From: Brachionus rotundiformis
Taxonomy: Eukaryota; Rotifera; Eurotatoria; Ploima; Brachionidae
NCBI GenBank assembly: GCA_016802295.1
Contig: JAESIW010000129.1
Span: forward strand, 740,511 to 804,510
Direction of reading: 5' to 3'
DNA: 64,000 nt
Part shown: in pieces, positions 12,430-21,737 of the stretch
How the letters are laid out: each line of letters begins with the position of its first letter
Position numbering within the stretch: position 1 is the stretch's first letter
Notes under the pieces: generated by a model
What the model was told of the DNA's origin: nothing
The model's input: only the letters and a program-made list of their open reading frames with translations
The model's database searches: none
Program-made: the position numbers and the translations under genes

Positions 12430-13618
12430 ATTTTTTTATTTATTTTAAAAATAATTTAGAAAAGTTTTTCCAGGGCGGAGCCTTTTTTTCAGCCCACACA
12501 TTTGAAATATGATTAAATGAAAATTTGTTTTAATTAAATGTGTACAATTAAAGTAGAAAAATTAATATTTATATTATATAAATGGTTAAATTAAGTTTCT
12601 GCTAAGAGTTTGATGTGATTATGATTGAATCAAATGGTGTTTTGTGCATTAAATTGTTTCTGTAGGACTGTTGAAGCAGAAAATCCAGGATCTCAAGAGC
12701 TATTAATTCGTGGTTTTGTCTGGTAGTGATAAATTTTGTAAAAAGCTTGATTGCTCGGTCATCGATCAGGTCGATTTTTAGCTATTTGTGGATTGGTTTG
12801 ATACTTGTCTTTAGGAGAAAATATTTGATGATTCTCAAGATCTAATATTTTGCGTTTCGGTCTGCTTTTATTTTTTGCAGTCTTTATAAATTCAGCTTGA
12901 ATCGAACCAGGTTTCAGTGATGCCAATAACATTTGGTTTTAAACTGGCTGCCACCGATTCAAGCAAACGAATCGTGTTGTTGAGGCTGGTCGCATTGGTG
13001 TACCAGGAATCTATAGCTCCTTGTTGGTCATGACAAGATCTAGTGGTCGAGATCTGAGACATAGAATCATCATGAGGGATATGAGATATTGACGAGTCAG
13101 GCCAACAGTGCGTTGACTGAGATGAAGCTACTGAAATGTATTCCGACACATCCGAGCACTCATGGACTTGGTCACATTCTATTTCAGCCAGCGAACTATA
13201 CTCTTTCACTTGGCGTGCAGTCCTAGTCAATGGAGATTTTTTGTACTGCTTGTTCCCGTTCTTTTTTACTCTTCTTTAACTCGTTCAATTCTTTTCTTAG
13301 TTTATTGTCCTCTTCTTTCATCAATTTCATACCATCTACGAGTCCCTGGATCCAAGCTTGCTGCTTGCGGAGCCAGGATACTAGAGCCGCATTATTCGCC
13401 GTGCTTTCCAGGTCTCTTCTAACCAGCTTGCTCGCTGCTAGCTGCGTTTCCATTTTTTTAAATTTGATGTTTTTTTTTCTGGGTACCTGATTGTAGAATT
13501 AAAAAACAGTAGTCGAATAATGATCTTATGAGTGACTTTTATAATATTATGTTGATTTAAAAAGAGGATCTCCATTCAAAACATTTAATTTTTCTGATTA
13601 GATTTAATTTAAAACTTT
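12430..13618 (-). mobile_element. internally deleted non-LTR retrotransposon bounded by 43-bp repeats
   Basis: On the minus strand the segment starts near 13618 with a 5' leader, then an ORF with a long coiled coil, then the first residues of an apurinic-type endonuclease domain, and then loses recognisable coding sequence. It ends at 12430 in an A-rich tail (minus strand). The reverse transcriptase core is missing, although non-LTR elements normally lose their 5' end. Presence of a 5' end plus an A-rich 3' end inside 43-bp duplications suggests an internally deleted, non-autonomous copy. Boundaries rest on the repeats. Confidence 0.6.
12892..13453 (-). pseudogene. non-LTR ORF: coiled coil plus start of endonuclease domain
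   Basis: From ATG at 13453 a 76-residue frame forms a charged coiled coil (LRKELNELKKSKKEREQ) and stops with TAG at 13223. A second frame opens 8 nt before that stop and runs to 12892. It holds an acidic, Ser-rich linker and then WYTNATSLNNTI and NVIGITETWF, the N-terminal signature of the AP-endonuclease domain of jockey/CR1-type elements. The frames overlap by a shift of one base; this may be a mutation or a frameshift site. The domain breaks off after the first strand-helix unit, so the protein is not functional. Confidence 0.75.
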
Positions 13619-13661
13619 TCAAATGATTAGGAGTAGTAGTTCCTGCGGTATAGTGATTTAT
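13619..13661. repeat. 43-bp direct repeat, copy 2
   Basis: Exact partner of 12387-12429. It marks the 5' boundary of the minus-strand non-LTR derivative. Confidence 0.8.
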
Positions 13662-13744
13662 GTCAGCGCCGAAAATTAGCGCTTAGCTATTAAGGCTATT
13701 GTAGTCTTACGATTCTTTTAAAATTTCTCTCTTTAAATTAACTA

Positions 13745-14662
13745 CTGTCAGTTGGGGTAAATATGATAATGGGGTATAAGCGATATTTTTTTTTTTGAAT
13801 GATCATTGCTCGTGATAGGATTAATATTTTTGAATAAAATAAAAAATATTTAACAAAAAAACCGTTCCTTTACAAAATAATTATTTAAAGTCGTATATAG
13901 ATATTTTATTTTTTTTTAAATTTTCCGACAATTAACTTTAACAAATAAAAAAAACCGACTTTTCAAAAAACTAACTTTTTTTGTAGAACCTTTATTTTAA
14001 ATAAAAAAATTATTTATACTTATTTTTTTATGCTGAATTCAAATCTGAAATCAGATTTTGAAAAAAATTAACCGCTTTTTAGCAATCCCAAAAAAACGGA
14101 TTTTCTCTTGTTTGGGTTAAATGTGATAATTTAATTTAACGTTGAAAAAACTTGAATATTTTTAAAAATCGCTATTAATTTAAAAAATGTCAAGAACAAA
14201 CTTTAATAAAAAATTAAAAAAAACTTTAAAATACACTCAGGAAACTCTTGAAAAAGCTTGAGATGAAATTAAGCTTAAAGGTTTGAATATACATCAAGCC
14301 TCAGTAAGGTACAGCATACCATATGCAACCTTACACACTAGGATACATGACAAATTCAAAAAATCATACATTGGAAAAGGAACAAGTCCTCGGTCGGCTA
14401 GTGAATTTTTTTTCTCTTTTTTTTCGTTTAAAATTGAAATTATCACATTTACCCCAATGAATGGGGTAAAAGCGATAACTTTTCTTATTTTAGTTTATAC
14501 GCTGTAAAATTTGAACCGTTTATTTTTTTTCAAAAAAAATTTTTTTAATTAAAAAGAAAATGAATTTTTTATTAATTAAAATACAACTCAGTCCAAAAAA
14601 AAAATCCCTCCTCTCTATTAAAACTTAAACATAAGAATTATCGCAATTACCCCATTTGACAG
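13745..14662 (+). mobile_element. pogo/Tc1-superfamily-like TIR element with TA target duplication
   Basis: The left end reads CTGTCAGTTGGGGTAAATAT; the reverse complement of the right end reads CTGTCAAATGGGGTAATTGC, and GATAAT follows on both. TA dinucleotides flank both ends (13743-13744 and 14663-14664), the target choice of IS630/Tc1/pogo transposases. Inside, a frame from ATG 14187 encodes a Psq-like helix-turn-helix. It has an in-frame TGA at about 14259 and runs into T-rich DNA after about 14400, so the catalytic domain is gone. Further TGGGGTAA-like motifs occur at about 14112 and 14451-14466. At 918 bp it is a non-autonomous relic. Confidence 0.8.
14187..14406 (+). pseudogene. relic Psq-type HTH of a pogo-like transposase
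   Basis: Reading through one TGA, the translation shows YTQETLEKA, then DEIKLKGLNIHQASVRY, then SIPYATLHTRIHDKF. This matches the pipsqueak helix-turn-helix layout (helix, then a recognition helix beginning with an IP/VP-x-x-TL motif) used for DNA binding by pogo-like transposases. The expected DDE domain does not follow. Confidence 0.7.
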
Positions 14663-14664
14663 TA

Positions 14665-15353
14665 TCAAGATATTTATTCTAATTTTTATTCTTGCTGTAT
14701 AAATATTAGCCATAAATAGCAATGTTTAATTTGTTTTATTGGTGTTAAGTTTCAATTATATGACCAATTGTCAAGTCCATAGTTGAAAGAAATTAAACTT
14801 CAATGTACTTTATATCTTTAAATTTTGATAATGACTGATCAACCCAATTCATCTTGTCCTAATCCTTTTGTTAAATTTCAATCAGATATATTTTAGTAAT
14901 TTGATAATTTACTGATTTAATTTTTAATCTTAAATACAATCTATAACTTGAGCTTGTCTGTCAGATCATTTTATTAAGCCTTAAGTGAATCCCAGTTAAC
15001 CATTTGGGTGTTAATATTTGGATTCAATCTTAACTTGGTAGATATCCGATTTTTAATTGAAGTTAATTGAAATAATTAGTTATATACATTTCAAAATTAT
15101 CCTTATCATTGTTTGAAGGCCAATGTTTACATATTAATGCTAGCCATTGGTATTTTTGAAATATAAAATTTCAATGTTTTCTTTATTGTTTTTAATAAAT
15201 ACTAGTAATAAAATAATTGTAAAATTAAAAAGTATTTTATATAAATATCTATTTGTAAATAATTAAGAATAGGATTTTGTGCAATAATAATTGATATGTT
15301 ATATTTGGTAATTAAAAAATATAAAATAAATTAATTCGAAAAATTATAACTAT
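14665..15353. other. 3' flank of ChAT gene
   Basis: AT-rich DNA between the TIR element and the ChAT stop codon (minus strand). Several AATAAA-like signals on the minus strand could serve as poly(A) sites. No other feature seen. Confidence 0.5.
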
Positions 15354-18300
15354 CTACTGATTCATAAATTCAGAGCATAAATCATAAACCTCCAAGAGAC
15401 ATTTTTCCAATGTTTCGGCAAAAAGTTTGCTACTTGTCAACGAGCATGAACTAAATGAAGATATAGCAAACAAAATATAATTTGATTTGGGATTATAAGC
15501 ACAACCGTAGCCGTCATGCACTACAGGTCCATAACACATGAATGAACCATCCATTGTGGTCGGAATCTTGATAAAATTATACTAAAATTTTTCACCTAAA
15601 ACATAAATCTATACTTGACTGGTTGATAGAGAAAAATGATTGCTTAACTCGAACGATTCGTCAGTAAAAACTACTGGCATCTCAAAGTCGTTCTCAACTG
15701 CAACCTGTTTTAAAGCTAGCAAATGGCAATCCATGCCGTTGCCAAGAATATTCTTTTAAAATCTAATAATTAATTATTTCCTTTAATTGAATAAAATTCT
15801 ACATCTATCATTAGATCGGTTTGATATTGAACAGCTTTTCTAAATAGTTCATATTTTTCTCTATTCTTAAAATAAAATTAAGAAAAATTAAAATTAATTA
15901 TCTAACTATTTGATTAGTTTAAAATTCTATCTAAGATTACATTTGTGTTTGAGTTTGGATGCATTGATTTTATCCAAGCTAGAGCCTCGCAAGAGTTAGC
16001 TCTAATGTTATCAACTCGACCGTGGCAAAATCGTCTTGTCGAAGCGCTCTCATAAGTTGACACCAATCGACAATACATTCTTTATCAATTAATTAGTTTT
16101 TTTAATCAAACTTAACTTTTAAATACCTGTAGTAGGTAAATTGCAGCGATACTTGAATAAAGCTGTCTGGACTTGTTTTTATCTTTTTGGCAAAATCACG
16201 TCCAAATTTATCAAATTTGATAACAAATAGGTCCAAATCATCTATTCGTCTAGAATAAAATTTATTTAATAATTAATTTAATAATCTTTATTGTTGGTTA
16301 TTGACCTGTCAAAACTATATTTGGCTTCTTGGATCATTTTTGAAATTGGTTCAGATACTATCCATCTTAGTTTTCTGGGCACTGGTAGTTCGCAAATTGA
16401 TGGCATTCGATAAAATTTTTGCTTTCGTTTCTCTTCACTTAATTAAAAATACAATTAAAATGGAGACAATTTTAAATTGATTAATTGATTTTATTAATTT
16501 AAATTCTTAAAGCAAAAAAATTATGATTAAAATTAGATAAAAATTTTAACATTTTATTCTTTTTAATTTGGCAAAAAAAGTTCAAAAATTTGAAATAGTA
16601 TTTTTTTAAAGATATTGTCTATAGCTTTTCATTTATTTAAAAATTTAAGAAAATAATCTATTCTCATAAATCGAACATATCGTGTACCATGAGACCTTTA
16701 AAAGCCTATACCACTTATCAGGTATTTTTGATTTAAGTTTGGCTTCTAGAGCAAAATATTTAAAGCTTATGTCTGGCAATCAATTAAAATCAAAATCTAA
16801 TAACTAAAAAAGTTTTTTAAATCTTTTTGACTTTATCTTTGAAAAATAAAGGTAACTACTTTTAACTCATTAAGTAACCTTAACGAATTTGACATGCAAA
16901 AAGAATCAGATAAATTCAATACGAAACTAATAAGAAAAGAAAGTGTATTTTTAAAAACTCTGATTTAAATTATTATAGTTTTATAAACCTATTTTGTGAC
17001 CTAAGACTACATTCAAATCTAATTTTTTAACAATTGGGACAATTAATCATTGAATGTTATCAATGCGATTAAATAATCAATACTTTCGAAGTGACCAATG
17101 ATCAATGGTGAATAGATAAGTCTGCCAAAGCATTGCATTTGCTTTTTTCATTATAAAAATATCTAAAAATCTATTCCTAACTCGTATTTTTTTTGATGTG
17201 TATTTTTAAAAAACAAAACTGTATAAGAACTGCCTAAAGAAAATGTCACTGTTGAAAAAAATATAACTGTTAAGCCAATAAACATTGGTATATCGTATCC
17301 AACCTTATCTATAAAGCCTCCACTAAATGGGTTTACAAGCAGTTGTACCATTGCTTTAGAGGCAAACAGAAATCCTATGGCAATGTCTTCTGTATAATAA
17401 TATCTAAAAATCTATTCCTAGCTGATATTTTTTTAATTTGTATTTTTAATTTTAAAATAATTGATTTTTTTAATATACTTTAAAACTTTAAATAATTATC
17501 AAATTCCTATATAAAAATTGGTGTCATTTTTTTTAGAATTGGAAGATAATTACATATATCTGAATAAATGCTCGCTAAGTTGGATAACAACGATGCCTTC
17601 AGCAGTCGAATGTTCATAGTTAAGTCCACACACACCATCTTCAGAAATAACAAATTGCATGGTCTTATCAAACCACCGATTACCACTGTTGTTCTCAGAG
17701 GAACATCCATGCAACATTTGAAAAGCGTAGTCTCTCATCTGTAAAGTGCTAATTCCACTTATGTCATCTATTTTCATATTTTCTTTGTTGGAATTGTGGA
17801 TGACTCTTTTGTCCAAGCATACAATAAAAATGCACCTTTCGATCATGTCTATGCAATCTCTGTTGGCCGAGTCTAAAATAAGGCAACATTTTGTTTATTT
17901 TTTAATGATTTGATGATTGATTAACTTAACCTCTTAAAAGGTCCAATCTCGCCTTTGCCCACTCGTCCCGTGGTAGTGATGTCAAAAAGCCAACATCTGC
18001 GAATGCATTGTTGGTATTTTTATCATCTTCTGATTGTCTTTTTATCCGCTTTAGTTGATGATACAATTGATCTTCACTAAGTCTGGTAAAATTAACAATT
18101 ACATCCAAAACAAACATCTAATTGAAAATTTATCTATTTATTTTGGTAAAAAAATTAATTTCAAAAAACCTGGTTATTGCTAATAACAATTACGTGCTCA
18201 GGTTCAGCTAACAAATTGTTATTTGAAATGACAAGTTTATCTTTGTCAACTCCTGGTATTCGATACGATGAAAACAATCGATAATACTGTTCCATGCAAA

Positions 18301-19069
18301 GTGGCTGACCCTTTTCTCTCCATGAACATCTGTCAATTGGAAGTTTTTTTCTTTTTTAACCAAAATAAAATGAAATAATTTTTTAAAAGATCATCTTTTT
18401 ACTGGTCAATGACAAATTTGTAGTCCATGATTCCAGAGATAAGTCTGGCAGCAAATTTCAATTGATCATCTTCACTGTTGAAATTTTCTTTTGGAAATAT
18501 CATTCCTGGATTTGAATTAATTGGTAATGGCAATTTATTCTTCAGATACATATCGTTTAGCCACCAGTCATACACCCAATTCTCTCTCACTTCCGATTCT
18601 TTAACCAATAAGTCTTGTAACTTTTGTCCAATACCTCTGTGACTTGTGAATTCTTGGACAATTTTTTCAGTGCGTAGGTAGGCATCTTCGCTAAGTATTG
18701 GCTTTAAGCAACGAAGGTATTTTTCAAAAGTTTGTTCAAGACTTGGAACAGGTAGCTTTGGCAATGGTTTCTGTAACAAGATTTTATTTTAATTTTTTTC
18801 ATCATATAGAATCCATATGTACCAATTTTAGGCTTAAGGTAGTATAAGTTACCCAAAATTTTTCGAAAGAATTTTAATTTTTGGATAACTTATTCCACCT
18901 GAACAATGTTTATGAAAAAATAAATCTAAATTAAAGTTACAGTGATATCCCATTTTGCATAGTCAGGGTCTTCTCGTTGCTTTTTTAGGAGATTTTCGAT
19001 GTATTTAACCAGAGAATGGCTTTTATTGGCCTCTAAAATCAATGATCTCCTTGTTACTTGACTAGTCAT
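15354..19069 (-). CDS. ChAT: choline O-acetyltransferase (11 exons, 656 aa)
   Basis: Makes acetylcholine from acetyl-CoA and choline in cholinergic neurons. Exons (minus strand): 18941-19069, 18403-18770, 18170-18329, 17931-18117, 17554-17872, 16306-16437, 16127-16249, 15941-16079, 15803-15865, 15615-15752, 15354-15566. Phases agree throughout, giving 1,971 nt in one frame. All introns are GT..AG. Visible family features: PKLPVPSLEQTFEKYL near the start; WLNDMYLKNKLPLPINSNPG substrate-tunnel region; catalytic histidine about residue 369 in NYEHSTAEGIV; GRVDNIRAN; STSQ before IPTT; and CYGPVVHDGYGCAYNP near the end. The His plus the close ChAT-like (not carnitine-type) spelling and the adjacent VAChT make the assignment firm. 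Intron 5 (16438-17553) is the only long one and holds a VAChT fragment. A possible 3' splice AG lies about 12 nt before the ATG. Confidence 0.95.
17159..17449. repeat. direct repeats flanking the VAChT fragment (17159-17208 and 17400-17449)
   Basis: Two copies of about 50 bp start ATATCTAAAAATCTATTCCT and continue with similar T-rich sequence and TGTATTTTTAA. The first 21 bases are identical; the rest diverges mildly. They bracket the 186-bp fragment like a long target-site duplication. Confidence 0.75.
17209..17394 (-). pseudogene. 186-bp VAChT fragment inside ChAT intron 5
   Basis: It aligns without gaps to VAChT positions 21235-21420 with only 3 mismatches in 186 bases, in the same orientation. 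It covers the TM2-TM3 part of the transporter (LVNPFSGGFIDKVGYDIP). It has no start, no splice sites and no rest of the gene, so it is a trapped fragment, recent or kept similar by gene conversion. It is flanked by direct repeats of intron sequence. Confidence 0.93.
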
Positions 19070-20057
19070 TGTTTTAGTAAAGCTTTTAAATGTTTTATTA
19101 ATATTTTAAAAATCTAATCATTCTAAATAGTATAACTAATAACTTTATTCTTTTAAAATTTTATTTTATTTATAAATCATCAGTTCGCTAGAAGAAAATT
19201 TGTATTTAGTTTTAAAAAAAAGTAATTTACCTAGACTAGACTTAAGGTTTTTTTCTGCACATTCTTTGTTAATCAATTTCAATCGAAATTATTACGATAA
19301 TCAAACAAAATTCAATTTAAAAATACTTTAAAATAATATTTGCTTATTAATACTATTATTAAATAGAGAATGTCAAAAAACTCAATTAATAATGTTAAAA
19401 ATTAATTAAAAATTTAATTTAAATTCTAGATTTATTTTAATTATTAATTGTATCCATATAATTTGAAAAAAAGCTATCAGAATCTGTAAAAATTTTAGTA
19501 TTAAAATCAAATTAAAATTAGTAATATAAAGATCTTTTTAAAAAAATTATGAAAAAATGTGCTATTAGAGCTATCGAAATGATATCGTCTTATACTTCCG
19601 GTATTTTTTTAATTTCTTATTAATCAAAGGGTAATTTACTATAATTATAATATGATTTAGATAAATATTAAGCAAATTAAAATGTCAATTAAGAATAAAT
19701 TTAATACACTAATATTGACAACTAATGAAAAAAAACTCATTCTAACTAAATCAAGCGTTTTATCATATGTGAAGTTATTCAAATTAAATTAGTCAAGTAT
19801 TTCACTACTTGCTTCTTTTCTTTTAAATAAATAAAAATTTAAATTAGTAAAAAAAATATACACTTATTAGTTTTTTTTATTGAAAAAAATAAAATAATAT
19901 CTATAATTCAACTTTGAACTGATCTATTAAGGAGAAACTGACTTCAAAATTTTTATAATCGGACTCATCACCGCTTCTTTATCGATTTTAAATTAATTTA
20001 AAAAAATAAATATTTAACAAAAATCAGACAGGTGCATTGTGTCCCAAAATGGCATTT
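19070..20057. other. spacer between VAChT stop and ChAT start
   Basis: 988 bp of AT-rich DNA. In the known animal cholinergic locus VAChT lies within the first ChAT intron and both share upstream 5' non-coding sequence, so here this stretch is probably the 3' UTR of VAChT plus the end of that ChAT intron. No coding frame seen. Confidence 0.6.
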
Positions 20058-21737
20058 CTAATAATCATCCTCTTCCATATTGTCGATTAAATTGTTAGTA
20101 TCCTTATAAGGGTTTTTTGGTGGCTTTTTCGGATATTTGGACATATTTTGAAACTTGGCCGACTCTGGTTTATTGATTTGATATGACTGATTAGGATAGA
20201 TATTGTGGTAGCTCATTCCGGTATCTATTGACGAATATTCGTCTGGCTGCGAATACTCTTGGTCTTCGTTTTCAAATTTTTTAAAGCCAGAACTTCTGTT
20301 CTGACCATTGCTTATTGCACTCAGCTCATTGCTCTCCAAAGGCTTGAACTCATAAAAATACCTCAAAAAATAGATAACAGGTGCATAGAGCACATTGCTG
20401 AGGAAAATTCCAACATTTAATGCTGTAAATCCGAACAGATACATAATATTGCCAGCTAGAACAGGTCCAATCGCATAAGCCAATGAGTATGATATATCAG
20501 CAATTGCATAAATACTGCCATAGACTGATGTGTGACGCACGTCGACCAAATAGCCTAGAGTGGGCAATATAGCAGTGTCTACTAGGGCGATACCAAAACA
20601 AATGCCAGATATAGGGATCATGATAGCCAGAAAATTGGTGCAAAAAGGAATCATTAGACAAGAAATGCCCTCAAGAGCCAGACCACCTGCAGACAACAGC
20701 CATTGGTACTGGGGAAAGTGCTTGTTCATCCAGATGGTGAATAGCACGCCAAGAAGATGGGGAATGAAGCCCGGCAGCCATACAGATCCGATTTGAGACT
20801 CGGTAGCGTTCATATTGTCTCTCATCCACATGGCTATGGTTGGCTCCAAAAATGCCAACGATATATTGGCCATTACCAATGCACCTGCACATATTAGAAT
20901 GTACGGATCCTGGAACAGCTTCCATATTGGTGTTCCTTTTGGTTTGTGCTCTTGTTCCATGTCTAGGGCCACTTTGTGCGGCCTCATGACCAACACAAGC
21001 ATGCATCCGTCTATCAGAGCCAAAAATGCCAGCAATATAAATGGAACATTTATGCCTAGATATTCATATAGAACTCCTCCGAATGGCGGTGCTACCAAGC
21101 TTCCGAAGCTTATGAACGCCAAGGCTATGCCCAAAGCCTTAGAGCGTTCGTTTTCTTCCACAAAACGATCGGCAATCATTGCCAGACCGCTTGTGTCCGC
21201 AAATGCACTGCCAACTCCTTGCAAACTTCGCGCCAAAAACAAAACTGTATAAGAACTGCCAAAAGAAAATGTCACTGTTGAAAAAAATATGACTGTTAAG
21301 CCAATAAACATTGGTATATCGTATCCAACCTTATCTATAAAGCCTCCACTAAATGGATTTACAAGCAGTTGTACCATTGCTTTAGAGGCAAACAGAAATC
21401 CTATGGCAATGTCTTCTGTATCGCCAGTGTCTGAATTAGGTGTAGAGGTAGTAGTGGCTAAAGGAGCAGTTCGTAGAGATTTTTGGTAAGCATTTGACTC
21501 GTTTAGTGAGCTAAAAGCTTTTGTAGTGGTAATAGCCTCAGTAACTACCATGCCTATTTTATGCAAGTATTCTGGTATAATTGGTACAATAACCATATAG
21601 AGCATGTTGTCAAGTAGCAAAGCTATGCACACAATGATCAAAACCAGGTTTCTTTGACGCTTGGGTTCACGAATGTGATCATTAAACTCTTTGCCAATCT
21701 GTGCCAAATCCTTGTTAATGCCGGGAATTACTGGCAT
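20058..21737 (-). CDS. VAChT: vesicular acetylcholine transporter (SLC18A3, single exon)
   Basis: Loads acetylcholine into synaptic vesicles in exchange for protons; major facilitator superfamily, SLC18, 12 membrane segments. Start is the ATG at 21737 (MPVIPGINKD), since the frame above has only a TTG; 559 residues. TM1 shows LLLDNMLYMVIVPIIPEYL with the conserved Asp. A lumenal loop with an Asn-glycosylation site (NES) follows. Then come NPFSGGFIDKVGYDIP (TM2-3 loop), ADTSGLAMIADRF and TM10 LGYLVDVRHTSVYGSIYAIA with its conserved Asp. This spelling separates VAChT from VMAT. The C-tail carries sorting-type acidic and Tyr-rich sequence. It is intronless and lies just upstream of ChAT in the same orientation, as in nematodes, flies and vertebrates. 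A (GA)n run precedes the ATG. Confidence 0.95.
   Translation of the reverse strand: MPVIPGINKDLAQIGKEFNDHIREPKRQRNLVLIIVCIALLLDNMLYMVIVPIIPEYLHKIGMVVTEAITTTKAFSSLNESNAYQKSLRTAPLATTTSTPNSDTGDTEDIAIGFLFASKAMVQLLVNPFSGGFIDKVGYDIPMFIGLTVIFFSTVTFSFGSSYTVLFLARSLQGVGSAFADTSGLAMIADRFVEENERSKALGIALAFISFGSLVAPPFGGVLYEYLGINVPFILLAFLALIDGCMLVLVMRPHKVALDMEQEHKPKGTPIWKLFQDPYILICAGALVMANISLAFLEPTIAMWMRDNMNATESQIGSVWLPGFIPHLLGVLFTIWMNKHFPQYQWLLSAGGLALEGISCLMIPFCTNFLAIMIPISGICFGIALVDTAILPTLGYLVDVRHTSVYGSIYAIADISYSLAYAIGPVLAGNIMYLFGFTALNVGIFLSNVLYAPVIYFLRYFYEFKPLESNELSAISNGQNRSSGFKKFENEDQEYSQPDEYSSIDTGMSYHNIYPNQSYQINKPESAKFQNMSKYPKKPPKNPYKDTNNLIDNMEEDDY

Noticed and set aside
17163..17351. Short frame in ChAT intron 5 as a separate transporter gene or alternative exon
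   Set aside because: It is only the VAChT fragment plus intron sequence, without splice signals in phase or membrane segments beyond TM2-3.
20560..21489. Open frames antisense or out of frame to VAChT
   Set aside because: They mirror the conserved transporter codons; the real frame has all twelve membrane segments.
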